Assembly: GCA_937873395.1 (NCBI GenBank) | Contig: CALMYH010000006.1 | Coordinates: 1 to 64,000 of the forward strand | Direction: 5' to 3' | DNA: 64,000 nt | Source of the DNA: an uncultured Burkholderiales bacterium | Lineage (GTDB): Bacteria; Pseudomonadota; Gammaproteobacteria; Burkholderiales; Burkholderiaceae_C | Shown: positions 8,559 to 17,709 of the stretch, in pieces | How positions within the stretch are numbered: position 1 is the first letter of the stretch | Layout: every line of letters starts with the position of its first letter | Made by a program: the position numbers and the translations under genes | Notes under the pieces: model-generated | Seen by the model: only the letters and a program-made list of their open reading frames with translations | What the model was told of the DNA's origin: nothing | Databases searched by the model: none

Positions 8559-11195
8559 ATGAAGTCGCTGTTCCTGCCGGCCGCGAAGTGGTTTTCCCGG
8601 CGCTCCATCAAGACCCAGATCCTTTGGCTGGTTCTGGTTGTCACACTGGTGGGCACCGTCCTCATCAGCGCTGCCTCCTACAAACGACACAATGACCAGA
8701 CCCTGACCGACAGTCTGCAATGGTCTCAGGCACTCGCTGCACTCGCGGCCCAGGCATCGGTCGGTTCCCTGGTCGACCGCGACCTGCCGGCCCTCGAAAC
8801 AGCACTGCAGGAACTGGTGGCCATGCCGGGGGTCACGGCCGTGGAAGTGGTCCAGCCCCAGGGCCTGCGACTGATCCGCCTGTCCGCAGAGGCCGGCCGG
8901 GAACCGCGCATCATCTACCCGGGACGTCATGAAGTCGCCACCCCACCGGGCGGTCCCTACGCACTGCTGGACGACAAAATCCACGCCTACGCCACGATAC
9001 TGGGCAGCCGCAGTGGCGCCGACAGGAGCAACGACGGCTACGACGACTTCCTTCGTCACGGTTGGGTCGAACTGGAGTTCAGTATTGCCAACCGGACTGC
9101 CCAGGCTTTTCGAGGCTGGCTGGTGGAAACCGTGACCTCGCTGAGTCTGATCGCGCTGTCGTTGACCCTGTTCACCCTGTTCCTGCGCCGCGCCTTTCGT
9201 CCCATTGGCGAACTGGCGCTCTATTCGACCAAGCTGGCCAGCACACCCGGCGAACGACTGCACATGCGCTGGGGCAGTCGCGAGGTTCGGGAGCTGGGTC
9301 GCAACCTCAACAAGTCGTCCGAAGAGTTGGCGCTGCGCATCCATGAGACGCAGCAGCGGCTGTCGCGGCTGCGCGCCATCCTCGACACCGCAGTCGACGC
9401 CATCGTCGGCGTGCGGATGGACGGCCGCATTGACAGCGTCAACCCGGCCGCCGAACGCATGTTCGGCCGCTCGGCCGACGCCATGACCGGCCTGTTCCTG
9501 CATGACCTGCTGCCCGGCATGGACGCTCCCCGCCTGCAAAAGCTGATCGCCAACGGCATGCTGATCCACAGCACCCAAAGCCGCATCGGTCAGCTCGAAA
9601 CGGCTGCTCTGCGCCAGGAGGGCACGTCGTTTCCAGTCGAACTGCTGGTCGGTGAAATCCCGGACGATCCCGACATCCGCTACACCTGCATCGTGCGTGA
9701 CCTGACCGACATGAAGCAGGCCGAGGAGTTCCTGACGCTTTACGGCCGGGTGGTGGACTGCACGCTCAACGGCATCACCATCAGCAACGCCCGTCGCTAC
9801 CCGCAACCCATCGTGCACGCCAACCCGGCCTTCTGCCGCATCACCGGCTACGCGCCGCACGAGCTGCTCGGACGCGACGCCTCGATCCTGGAAGGGCCTC
9901 TGACCGACAGGGACGATCTGGCGGCGCTGAGCCAGACCGTGCGCAAGGGCGGCGAAGCGACCATCACCCTGAAAAACTACCGCAAGGACGGCAGCATGTT
10001 CTACAACAAGCTGTCGGTCTCGCCGGTACGCGATGCTCATGGCGACATCACACACTACATCAACGTGATCGAGGACGTCACCGCACAGGTCGAGGTCAAA
10101 CAAAGGTTGATCGAACGCACCGCGCGCCTCAACGCGACTTTCGATCTGAGCCCGGATGGCTTTGCCGTGTTCGACAGACAAGGTGAGCTCATCTCCACCA
10201 ACCCGGCCTTCAGGGACATGGTGGGCGACATACCGAGCTGGTGCAGCCTGCAGCGCTTCGATGTCTGGTTCAAGAGCCTGGTGGAAGAAGGCAGCCACTA
10301 CCGCAGCATCAGCGAGGCATGGAACGACAAAAGCACCGACATCATTGCCATCACCCAGCCCACCCGCAAAGTGCTGGAGCGGGAAGTCCGCCGCAACCTT
10401 GGCGGCAGCGGCGAAACCATCCTGTACCTGCGCGATGTCACCCACCAGACCGAGGTGGACCGCATCAAGAGCGAGTTCCTGGCCACCGCTGCCCACGAAC
10501 TGCGCACGCCGCTGGCCAGCATCCTGGGTTTCACCGAACTCATGATCCACCGCAAGTACTCCGAAGAGAAGCAGAAAGACCTGTTGCGCACGGTGCACAA
10601 GCAAGGCACCCTGCTCTCCAACCTGATTCAGGAACTGCTGGACCTCTCCCGGATCGAGGCGCGCCAGGGCAAGGACTTTCACATCGTTCCCACGGCCCTG
10701 CTCGGCATCGTGCGGGATGTGGTGGACGGCATTGCCAGCTTCGACGCGGCCCGCGAGGTGACGGTCGGCGCGCTTCCGGATAGCCTCGTTCTGGCCGACG
10801 GCAGCAAGATCCACCAGGCGCTGACCAACCTGCTGAGCAATGCCTTCAAATACTCTCCGAAAGGCGGGCAGGTCACCCTCGATGCCGCCATCGAAGAGGA
10901 TGCTGGCACGGAGATGGTGGCCATCTGCATCCGGGACGAAGGCATCGGCATGTCGCCCGATCAACTGGAGCGCGCCTTCGAGCGCTTCTACCGCGCCGAT
11001 GCTTCGGGCAACATCCCGGGCACCGGGCTGGGACTGAATCTGGTCAAGGAGATCGCCGACATCCATGGCGGCTCGGTCACCCTGCAGAGCGAGTTGGGCA
11101 AAGGCACGATCGCCACCTTGCGGCTGCGTCTGGCCAGGGGAGAGAGCAACGGCACCGAGAACCGGGAATACAGCAGCCAGGTCCTGGCCAGCTGA
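8559..11195 (+). CDS. Membrane multi-PAS sensor histidine kinase
   Basis: 878 residues. Membrane segments near residues 24-44 (ILWLVLVVTLVGTVLISAAS) and 190-212 enclose a periplasmic sensor region. A HAMP-like linker and three PAS-type domains follow (starting at LRAILDTAVDAIVGVRMDGR, ITISNARRYPQPIVHANPAF, FDLSPDGFAVFDRQGELIS). The kinase core has an intact H box AAHELRTPLASILGF with His near 646, an N box NLLSNAFKYSPKGG, and G boxes DEGIGM and GTGLGLNLV. An in-frame TTG at 8544 exists, but ATG 8559 is preferred because GGAG lies six bases before it. It is the likely kinase for the preceding CheY-like protein, since it lacks its own receiver domain. Confidence 0.9.
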   Translation: MKSLFLPAAKWFSRRSIKTQILWLVLVVTLVGTVLISAASYKRHNDQTLTDSLQWSQALAALAAQASVGSLVDRDLPALETALQELVAMPGVTAVEVVQPQGLRLIRLSAEAGREPRIIYPGRHEVATPPGGPYALLDDKIHAYATILGSRSGADRSNDGYDDFLRHGWVELEFSIANRTAQAFRGWLVETVTSLSLIALSLTLFTLFLRRAFRPIGELALYSTKLASTPGERLHMRWGSREVRELGRNLNKSSEELALRIHETQQRLSRLRAILDTAVDAIVGVRMDGRIDSVNPAAERMFGRSADAMTGLFLHDLLPGMDAPRLQKLIANGMLIHSTQSRIGQLETAALRQEGTSFPVELLVGEIPDDPDIRYTCIVRDLTDMKQAEEFLTLYGRVVDCTLNGITISNARRYPQPIVHANPAFCRITGYAPHELLGRDASILEGPLTDRDDLAALSQTVRKGGEATITLKNYRKDGSMFYNKLSVSPVRDAHGDITHYINVIEDVTAQVEVKQRLIERTARLNATFDLSPDGFAVFDRQGELISTNPAFRDMVGDIPSWCSLQRFDVWFKSLVEEGSHYRSISEAWNDKSTDIIAITQPTRKVLEREVRRNLGGSGETILYLRDVTHQTEVDRIKSEFLATAAHELRTPLASILGFTELMIHRKYSEEKQKDLLRTVHKQGTLLSNLIQELLDLSRIEARQGKDFHIVPTALLGIVRDVVDGIASFDAAREVTVGALPDSLVLADGSKIHQALTNLLSNAFKYSPKGGQVTLDAAIEEDAGTEMVAICIRDEGIGMSPDQLERAFERFYRADASGNIPGTGLGLNLVKEIADIHGGSVTLQSELGKGTIATLRLRLARGESNGTENREYSSQVLAS

Positions 11196-11229
11196 TCCTG
11201 CAGCGGCGCTCCGACCACAGACCCCGGTG

Positions 11230-12450
11230 TCAGTCGGGCAGAAACAGGGCTTGCACGTCGCTCAGGAAATCAAACCCCAGATCGGTCGGCCGCACCCGGT
11301 CGCCGTCCATGCTGAGCCAGCCCTGGCGGCAAGCCCGGTCGATGCCGCTGCGCAAGGCCGACTGCGGCAAGCCGGTTCGGGCCACCGCCTCATCCAGTGC
11401 GAAACCGTCGCGCAGGCGCAAGGCATTGAGCATGTACTCGAACGGCAGGTCGCGGCGCGCCACCTCGTTCACCGACACCACCGCATCGCCGGCACGCGCC
11501 CGCTCCATGTACAGACGCGGCTCGCGCGCCCTCACCTGGCGCACCACGCGGTGCGCGAAGCTCAGCTTGCTGTGCGCCCCCGCGCCAATGCCCAGGTAGT
11601 CGCCGAACTGCCAGTAGTTCAGGTTGTGCCGGCACCGGTGCCCAGGCCTCGCATAGGCCGACACCTCGTAGCGTTCCAGCCCTTCGGCGGTGGTCAGCTC
11701 GGTGATGCGGTCGAGCATGGCGTAGGCATCGTCGTCCTCGGGCACCTGCGGCGGAAACTTGGCGAACACCGTGTTGGGTTCGATGGTCAGGTGGTAGATG
11801 GAGATGTGGGGTGGTGCAAACGACAGCGCGGTGCGGATATCGGCCTCGCACTGCGCCAGGGTCTGTCCGGGCAGCGCGTACATGATGTCCAGGTTGAAGG
11901 TATCGAAAGCCTGCGCTGCTTCTTCAATGGCCGCCAGCGCCTGCGCACGGTCATGCACCCGGCCCAGCGCCTTCAGGTGGGGGTCATGAAAACTCTGCAC
12001 CCCGATCGACAGCCGCGTCACGCCGGCCGAGCGAAAGGCCCTGAAACGGTCCTTCTCGAAGGTACCCGGGTTGGCTTCCAGCGTCACCTCGGCACCGGGC
12101 TCCAGTCGCACCCGCGCGCGCACCCCGGCCAGCAGGCGGTCAATCGCTTCGGGCGAGAACAGGCTGGGCGTGCCGCCGCCGATGAACACACTGTGCACCG
12201 TGCGCCCCCAGATCAGGGGCAAGGACGCCTCGAGGTCGGCCATGACCGCTTCGACATAGTCCCACTCGGGCATGGTCTCGCCTGACCGGGCCGTCGCGCT
12301 CCACTCGTGCGAATTGAAGTCGCAGTAGGGGCACTTCTTCAGGCACCACGGCAGGTGGATGTAGAGCGACAGCGGCGGGAGACCCTGCAGCTGCAGGGTA
12401 CCCGGGCGCACCCAGTGGCGGACATCGCTCCAGTGGGGGGCATCCATCAT
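11230..12450 (-). CDS. hemW: Radical SAM heme chaperone HemW
   Basis: About 406 residues. The radical SAM cluster motif CLKKCPYC is near the N terminus after LYIHLPW, with SVFIGGGTPSL for SAM binding and LEANPGTFEKDRF and LSIGVQSFHD typical of HemW/HemN-like proteins. HemW inserts heme into respiratory enzymes and is often misnamed oxygen-independent coproporphyrinogen oxidase. The frame is open upstream to 12474, but ATG 12450 overlaps the rdgB stop as ATGA, so it is preferred. It is convergent with the histidine kinase gene, only 34 bases apart. Confidence 0.93.
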   Translation of the reverse strand: MMDAPHWSDVRHWVRPGTLQLQGLPPLSLYIHLPWCLKKCPYCDFNSHEWSATARSGETMPEWDYVEAVMADLEASLPLIWGRTVHSVFIGGGTPSLFSPEAIDRLLAGVRARVRLEPGAEVTLEANPGTFEKDRFRAFRSAGVTRLSIGVQSFHDPHLKALGRVHDRAQALAAIEEAAQAFDTFNLDIMYALPGQTLAQCEADIRTALSFAPPHISIYHLTIEPNTVFAKFPPQVPEDDDAYAMLDRITELTTAEGLERYEVSAYARPGHRCRHNLNYWQFGDYLGIGAGAHSKLSFAHRVVRQVRAREPRLYMERARAGDAVVSVNEVARRDLPFEYMLNALRLRDGFALDEAVARTGLPQSALRSGIDRACRQGWLSMDGDRVRPTDLGFDFLSDVQALFLPD

Positions 12451-13064
12451 GCGCCAGTCTCTGGCGCGAACCACCGGTCGCGCATGAGTTCCAGCATCTT
12501 TCGCGCGGCCTTGCCGCGGTGGCTACTAGCGTTCTTGACCTCGGTGGGCAACTGGGCAAAGGTCTGGCCGAACTCGGGCAGGAACATGACGGGGTCAAAG
12601 CCAAAACCGTTCTCACCGACGGGTTCCCGCGTGATCAGCCCCGGCGCACGGCCGGTGGCCACCAGCGGCTCCGGGTCGTCGGCGCTGCGCAGCGCCACCA
12701 GTGTGCTCACCAGCGCCGCTCGGCGGTCAACCACCTCGCGCATCTGCTCCAGCAGCGCACGCACATTGTTGTCATCGCCTTTTTTGTAGCCAAACTGCGT
12801 GGCGTAGTAGGCGGTGTCAACCCCAGGCAGGCCACCAAAGGCCTCGACACACAAGCCGGCATCATCAGCCAAGGCCGGCAACCCACTCACGCGCGCCGCG
12901 TGGCGGGCCTTGGCCAGCGCGTTCTCGATGAAGGTGCGGTGGGGCTCGGGCGCCTCGGGAATGCCCAGCTCGGCCTGGGACACCAGTTCCACACCCAGTG
13001 GCGCGAACAGCGCCTGCAGCTCGGCCAGCTTGCCCTTGTTGTTGGAGGCCAGAACCAGCTTCAT
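12447..13064 (-). CDS. rdgB: XTP/dITP pyrophosphatase (HAM1/RdgB)
   Basis: 205 residues starting MKLVLASNNKGKLAELQALF, the signature of the Ham1 family. ALADDAGLCVEAFGG and ENGFGFDPVM are also present. It removes inosine and xanthosine triphosphates from the nucleotide pool. The ATG at 13064 starts the conserved sequence; another ATG two codons upstream (13070) is also possible. It lies about ten bases downstream of rph and its stop overlaps hemW by four bases. Confidence 0.95.
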   Translation of the reverse strand: MKLVLASNNKGKLAELQALFAPLGVELVSQAELGIPEAPEPHRTFIENALAKARHAARVSGLPALADDAGLCVEAFGGLPGVDTAYYATQFGYKKGDDNNVRALLEQMREVVDRRAALVSTLVALRSADDPEPLVATGRAPGLITREPVGENGFGFDPVMFLPEFGQTFAQLPTEVKNASSHRGKAARKMLELMRDRWFAPETGA

Positions 13065-13074
13065 GCCCATGAAC

Positions 13075-13806
13075 TCAAGCCACCCCGAGCGCCTGCTTCT
13101 GCAGACGGACCAATTCGCCAACGCCCCGCTCGGCCAGTGCCAGCATCGCGTCCATTTCCTTGCGCGTGAAGGCCACACCCTCGGCGGTGCCCTGCACCTC
13201 CACATAGTGGCCGGCGCCGGTCATGACGACGTTCATGTCGGTGTCGCAGGCCGAGTCTTCCACGTATTCCAGGTCCAGCAGCGGCTGACCTGCCAGGATA
13301 CCGACCGAGATGGCGGCCACATGGTCCCGGATGGGTGACGCGCCGAGTTTGCCTTCTTCCATCAGTCGGTTCACCGCGTCCTGCGCGGCCACGAACGCAC
13401 CGGTGATGGCGGCGGTACGCGTGCCCCCGTCGGCCTGCAGCACGTCGCAGTCGAGCGTGAGGGTGCGCTCGCCCAGCGCTTGCAGGTCGAACACGGCGCG
13501 CAGCGATCGGCCGATCAGGCGCTGGATTTCCTGCGTGCGTCCGCTCTGCTTGCCCTTGGCGGCCTCGCGACTGCTGCGGGTGTGGGTGGCGCGTGGCAGC
13601 ATGCCGTACTCCGCCGTGACCCAGCCTTCGCCGCTGCCTTTCTTGTGCGGAGGCACCTTCTCCTCGACCGACGCGGTGCAGAGCACCTTGGTGTGGCCGA
13701 ACTCGATCAGCACCGAGCCCTCCGCGTGCATGGTGTACTGCCGGCTGATCTTCACCGGGCGCAGGGCATCAACGGCCCGCTGGCCGGGCCGGACGTGTTC
13801 CGTCAT
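13075..13806 (-). CDS. rph: Ribonuclease PH
   Basis: 243 residues, full length. [20 protein letters not shown], the phosphate-binding region [20 protein letters not shown] and the acidic DTDMNVVM motif match RNase PH, a phosphate-dependent 3'-5' exoribonuclease that trims tRNA 3' ends. It starts nine bases after the PP2C phosphatase stop, within one leftward transcription unit of kinase, phosphatase, rph, rdgB and hemW. Confidence 0.96.
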   Translation of the reverse strand: MTEHVRPGQRAVDALRPVKISRQYTMHAEGSVLIEFGHTKVLCTASVEEKVPPHKKGSGEGWVTAEYGMLPRATHTRSSREAAKGKQSGRTQEIQRLIGRSLRAVFDLQALGERTLTLDCDVLQADGGTRTAAITGAFVAAQDAVNRLMEEGKLGASPIRDHVAAISVGILAGQPLLDLEYVEDSACDTDMNVVMTGAGHYVEVQGTAEGVAFTRKEMDAMLALAERGVGELVRLQKQALGVA

Positions 13807-13815
13807 GGAAACCTC

Positions 13816-14715
13816 TCAGGTCTTGCGTTCCGCCGTGCGGCGGATCGCTTCGTTGATCTCGGCGATCGAACGCTCGATCGCCGCGTCGTCCATGTCCTCG
13901 ACGGTGGGGTCGGGGACACCGGACTGTATGGTGGAAGAAAAAACCCCATCCTGGATGTCATCGGTCGACACCCGCGTGGACTGGAATTCCTCAGGGGTTT
14001 CCCACTCCATGGCCACCACGGTCACATTGTCGCAGCGGGGTCCGCCGCGCTTGAGCGCCATCTCCACCAGTTCGGGCACCGCCTGCTCCAACGGCGCCCG
14101 GGACAGCTCGGTGGCGATCTCCTGGTCCTTCACCGTTCCCCACAGCCCGTCCGAGCAGAGCAGCACCCGGTCGCCCTCATGCAGTTGCAGCGGGCCCGAA
14201 ATGTCATAGACCGGCTTGGCGGGCGAGCCCAGACAGGTGAACAGGATGTTGCGGTTGATGTGTTCGGTGGAGCGTCCCAGGTGCGCCTGCTGCTCCATGT
14301 AGGAATGGTCACGTGTCCGGGTGACCACCTCCCCGTCGCGTACCACATACAGACGCGAGTCGCCACAATGGATCCAGTGCATGTGCCCCCGTTCCATCAC
14401 CGAGGCCACCAAAGTGGTTCGCGGGGTGTCCAGCATGCCATTCTCGGCGGCATAGCGGATGATCTGGTGATGGGCCGCCATCAGCGCGCTGGAGAGGAAC
14501 TCCGGCACCTCTCCCACCGTCGGGTTGGCGGCCTTCTGGAAGTAGGCAGAGAAGGTCTGCAGCGCCAATTGCGCCGCCATGGCACCTTCCGGATGGCCCC
14601 CCATGCCGTCGGCCAGCACGAACAGTCCCGCCTCCCGGGTGTAGGCATAGCCCATCCGGTCTTCGTTGCGTTCACGTCCTCCCTGGCGACTGATCTGGTA
14701 GACCGAAAACTTCAT
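13816..14715 (-). CDS. PP2C-family serine/threonine phosphatase
   Basis: 299 residues. Metal-binding motifs of the PPM family are visible: RNEDRMGYAY, LFVLADGMGGHPEG, HCGDSRLYVV, LLCSDGLWG and GGPRCDNVTVV. The C-terminal 60 residues are acidic and poorly conserved. It should dephosphorylate Ser/Thr targets of the adjacent kinase; their genes overlap as ATGA at 14712-14715. No membrane segment is seen, so it acts in the cytoplasm. Confidence 0.92.
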   Translation of the reverse strand: MKFSVYQISRQGGRERNEDRMGYAYTREAGLFVLADGMGGHPEGAMAAQLALQTFSAYFQKAANPTVGEVPEFLSSALMAAHHQIIRYAAENGMLDTPRTTLVASVMERGHMHWIHCGDSRLYVVRDGEVVTRTRDHSYMEQQAHLGRSTEHINRNILFTCLGSPAKPVYDISGPLQLHEGDRVLLCSDGLWGTVKDQEIATELSRAPLEQAVPELVEMALKRGGPRCDNVTVVAMEWETPEEFQSTRVSTDDIQDGVFSSTIQSGVPDPTVEDMDDAAIERSIAEINEAIRRTAERKT

Positions 14716-15719
14716 CGGAATTTGGTCGCCGCGTTGGTGGACTTGCCGGCCTTCTTCTTGTTGTCGGACACCAGGCTGTCGAACTGCAGGCGCATCTTCT
14801 CGGCCACCGTCAGCTTGGTGTAGCTGCGCTCAGTCTCGCGACTGAGCTCCTTCTGCAGCGCAAACACCGACTGCGGGCGCGAGAGCGGATCGAGCGACAT
14901 GCACCATTCGACCACCTCGATCAGATTGTCCGAGTAGACGCCGCGCAGGCGCGACAGTGCCAGCGACAGCCGGTCTTTCTCCAGTCGCTGCGGCGCATCG
15001 TTGGGCGGATAGCCCTGCATGCTGGCGTAGATGCAGGCACCGATGGCGTAGATGTCGGTCCAGGGCCCCATGCTGGAATCGCGCCGGTACATCTCGGGCG
15101 CGGCAAAACCGGGCGTGTACATCGGCCGGATGAAATTGCCTTCCTTGCTCAGCACCTCGCGGGCAGCGCCGAAGTCGATCAGCACCGCGCGGTTGTCGTC
15201 GGTCACGAAGATGTTGGCCGGCTTGATGTCCAGGTGCAGCATCTTGTGCTGGTGCACGATGCGCAGGCCGCGCAACACCTCGTCGTAGAGCGAGCGGATG
15301 GTGGACTCGCGGAACACCTTCTGCTTCTTGAGTTCGCGCGCGGTGATGATGAACTCCTGCAGGGAGGCACCCTCCAGGTAGTTCATGACCATGTAGACGG
15401 TCTCGTTCTCTCTAAAGAAATTCAGCACGCTCACCACCGACTGGTGGGAGATCTGGGCCAGCGCACGGCCCTCTTCAAAGAAGCTCTTGAGGCCCAGTCG
15501 GTAAAGCGAGAGCTTTTCGGGCTGCACCTGCGGCAACAACTCGCCAGGTGCACGCGTGGCCAGCGAAGAAGGCAGGTACTCCTTGACGGCGACCTGCTGA
15601 CCTTCGGTATCGACTGCCAGATAGACCACGCCGAAACCACCGGCCGCCAGCTTGCGCACGATGCGATACCCACCGATGACCGTGTCCGGCGGCAAAGGGG
15701 CAGGTTTGACCTTTGACAT
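14712..15719 (-). CDS. Hanks-type serine/threonine protein kinase
   Basis: 335 residues. The glycine loop LAAGGFGVV is at 24-32, the catalytic Lys46 in VAVKEYL, the catalytic loop HLDIKPAN at 162-169 with Asp164, and DFG at 182-184. The His-Leu-Asp replaces the usual His-Arg-Asp, so it is a non-RD kinase. A C-terminal basic stretch follows; there is no PASTA domain and no membrane anchor. It is coupled to the PP2C gene by overlap and diverges from yicC across 62 bases. Targets are unknown. Confidence 0.92.
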   Translation of the reverse strand: MSKVKPAPLPPDTVIGGYRIVRKLAAGGFGVVYLAVDTEGQQVAVKEYLPSSLATRAPGELLPQVQPEKLSLYRLGLKSFFEEGRALAQISHQSVVSVLNFFRENETVYMVMNYLEGASLQEFIITARELKKQKVFRESTIRSLYDEVLRGLRIVHQHKMLHLDIKPANIFVTDDNRAVLIDFGAAREVLSKEGNFIRPMYTPGFAAPEMYRRDSSMGPWTDIYAIGACIYASMQGYPPNDAPQRLEKDRLSLALSRLRGVYSDNLIEVVEWCMSLDPLSRPQSVFALQKELSRETERSYTKLTVAEKMRLQFDSLVSDNKKKAGKSTNAATKFR

Positions 15720-15781
15720 ATGATTCGTGAGGTTTCCGGAACGCCTCGTTTTGGACCGCTCAAACCGAAGAGGCCATCGCG

Positions 15782-16681
15782 ATGTCAGTTTACAGCATGA
15801 CCGGCTACGCCACCGCGCACAGCGGCGCAGACGGTATGCCTGAGGGGTTGCCCGGTCTGGGGGTGGAAATTCGCTCGGTCAACAGCCGATTCCTGGACCT
15901 GGTGATGAAGCTGCCCGAGGAGTTGCGGGGCGCCGAACCGGCCCTGCGCGAACTGCTGGGCAGCCGCTTGCGTCGGGGCAAAGTCGAAGTGCGGGTCTGG
16001 ATCGAAGGACGACACGACGCCGGCCAGCGGCCGCCCACGGTGGCCGAGCTGCAACGGCTGGCTTCGGTGCAGGACTTGGTGCGCAGCTGGCTGCCCCAGG
16101 CCACAACCCTGTCGGTGGCCGAAGTGATTCAGTTCACCGGCCGCCAGACGACCGACCCGGGAGCCCTTCAGGCCCCCCTGATGCACCTGGCTGCCGCCGC
16201 GCTTGAAGGCCTGCTGGATGCCCGCCGCCGGGAAGGTCGACGCCTGGCCGACATGCTGCAGGATCGGGCGGCCCGGCTGCGGCAACTGGCCGCAGACGCC
16301 CAGCCACTCATTCCGAAACTGGTCGAACAGCAGCGCCAGCGCTTCCTCGAACGCTGGAACGAGGCCCTGGGCACCGACAGCCAGGGCGCCGTGCCCAGCG
16401 AGGCCGCCCACGACCGCGCCCTGAGCGAAGCCACGGCGTTTGCCATCCGCATCGACGTGGCCGAAGAGCTGACCCGGCTGGACGCACACCTGGGCGAGAT
16501 CGAACGCCTGATCGCGCGCGGCGCCGAACTCGGCAAACGGCTGGACTTCCTGATCCAGGAACTGCACCGGGAGGCCAACACCCTCGGCTCCAAATCGTCC
16601 AGCCTGGAACTGACCCGCATTTCCGTGGACATGAAGGTGCTGATCGAGCAGATGCGAGAACAGGTTCAGAACCTCGAGTGA
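15782..16681 (+). CDS. yicC: YicC-family endoribonuclease/adaptor
   Basis: 299 residues starting MSVYSMTGYATAHSG, then EIRSVNSRFLDLVMKLP, and the conserved end FLIQELHREANTLGSKSSSL. YicC proteins act on small RNAs or as RNase adaptors. It lies 24 bases before gmk, an order common in many bacteria, and diverges from the kinase gene. The sequence appears complete. Confidence 0.93.
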   Translation: MSVYSMTGYATAHSGADGMPEGLPGLGVEIRSVNSRFLDLVMKLPEELRGAEPALRELLGSRLRRGKVEVRVWIEGRHDAGQRPPTVAELQRLASVQDLVRSWLPQATTLSVAEVIQFTGRQTTDPGALQAPLMHLAAAALEGLLDARRREGRRLADMLQDRAARLRQLAADAQPLIPKLVEQQRQRFLERWNEALGTDSQGAVPSEAAHDRALSEATAFAIRIDVAEELTRLDAHLGEIERLIARGAELGKRLDFLIQELHREANTLGSKSSSLELTRISVDMKVLIEQMREQVQNLE

Positions 16682-16705
16682 CGGGCCTTTCGGTACACTC
16701 GGCAG

Positions 16706-17326
16706 ATGGAATATCCGGGCAATCTTTTTGTGGTCGCCGCCCCCAGCGGGGCCGGCAAGTCCAGCCTGGTCAAGGCCCTGATGGAGCTGGACCAGCGCGT
16801 TTCCCCCTCCGTCTCGCACACCACGCGTGCGCCGCGCGGACAGGAAGTGCACGGACGAGAGTATTTCTTCGTCAGCAACGAGACCTTCGACCAGATGGTC
16901 TCCCAGAACGCCTTTCTGGAGTGGGCCCACGTTCACGGCAACCGTTACGGCACCTCCAAGGCAGCCATCGAACAGCGCATGCAGGCCGGCGCCGACGTGG
17001 TCCTGGAAATCGACTTCCAGGGCGCCATCCAGGTCAAGCGCATCTTCCCCAACGCGGTGCTGATCTTCATCCTGCCACCGAGCTGGGAGGAGCTGCGCTC
17101 ACGCCTGGAGCGCCGCAACGAGGACAGCGCCGACACCATCGAACTGCGCCTGCAGAATGCCGCCCAGGAAATGGCGCACGCCCGGGAATTCGATTTCGTT
17201 ATAATTAACGAGTTGTTCGAGCGCGCCCTGTTCGACCTCAAGGCCGTGGTTCATGCCCAGCGCCTGAAGTACGCTTCGCAGCGCCTGGCCCGTCGCGACA
17301 CCTTCGCGGCCCTGGACATCCACTGA
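16706..17326 (+). CDS. gmk: Guanylate kinase
   Basis: 206 residues. P-loop [10 protein letters not shown] at 12-21, then [19 protein letters not shown] for GMP binding, and [15 protein letters not shown]. It phosphorylates GMP to GDP. Near its 3' end, codons for Val-Ile-Ile-Asn read GTT ATA ATT AAC, an AT-rich run with the rare ATA codon that may serve as a promoter -10 for rpoZ. rpoZ begins 39 bases downstream. Confidence 0.97.
   Translation: MEYPGNLFVVAAPSGAGKSSLVKALMELDQRVSPSVSHTTRAPRGQEVHGREYFFVSNETFDQMVSQNAFLEWAHVHGNRYGTSKAAIEQRMQAGADVVLEIDFQGAIQVKRIFPNAVLIFILPPSWEELRSRLERRNEDSADTIELRLQNAAQEMAHAREFDFVIINELFERALFDLKAVVHAQRLKYASQRLARRDTFAALDIH
17200..17205 (+). promoter_or_regulatory. Possible -10 element for rpoZ inside gmk
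   Basis: TATAAT at 17200-17205 is a perfect -10 hexamer embedded in GC-rich coding DNA and uses a rare ATA codon. No good -35 lies 17 bases upstream, so promoter activity is a guess. It would give an rpoZ leader of about 150 bases. Confidence 0.35.
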
Positions 17327-17364
17327 ATCTGCCGCTTGCGGCCCACCCCTGGACAGAACCCCTT

Positions 17365-17568
17365 ATGGCACGCATCACCGTCGAAGATTGCCTGGAAAAG
17401 ATTCCCAACCGCTTCCAGCTGGTGCTGGCTGCGACCTACCGCGCGCGCATGCTCAGCCAGGGCCACGCGCCCAAAATCGAAAGCAAGAACAAGCCGGCGG
17501 TGACGGCCCTGCGCGAGATCGCCGACGGCAAGGTCGGCCTGGAAATGCTCAAGAAAGTACCGACCTGA
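17365..17568 (+). CDS. rpoZ: RNA polymerase omega subunit
   Basis: 67 residues starting [20 protein letters not shown] with [13 protein letters not shown] and [14 protein letters not shown], standard for the omega subunit, which aids assembly of RNA polymerase and mediates ppGpp binding. It lies between gmk and spoT, as in many proteobacteria, and is followed by a strong intrinsic terminator. Confidence 0.97.
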   Translation: MARITVEDCLEKIPNRFQLVLAATYRARMLSQGHAPKIESKNKPAVTALREIADGKVGLEMLKKVPT

Positions 17569-17593
17569 CGTCGGTCCGGCTCTGGCTGCCCCC

Positions 17594-17621
17594 AAAACAC
17601 CGCTTGGCGGTGTTTTTTTTT
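17594..17621 (+). terminator. Intrinsic terminator after rpoZ
   Basis: CACCGC (17598-17603) and GCGGTG (17607-17612) form a stem with A/T-flanked extension and a three-base loop, followed by nine T. This is a classical Rho-independent terminator 26 bases after the rpoZ stop, and it separates gmk-rpoZ from spoT. Confidence 0.9.
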
Positions 17622-17709
17622 CGACCGAGGCCAGCCCAGCTATCACGCCGATAGCAGGTCTTCAGCGCAATTCGCACCATCTTTGCGCATCTCGCGCTAA
17701 AGTAGGGGC

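Noticed and set aside
8421..11066. 881-codon minus-strand frame over the histidine kinase
   Set aside because: The plus frame has a full set of kinase motifs; the minus frame has none.
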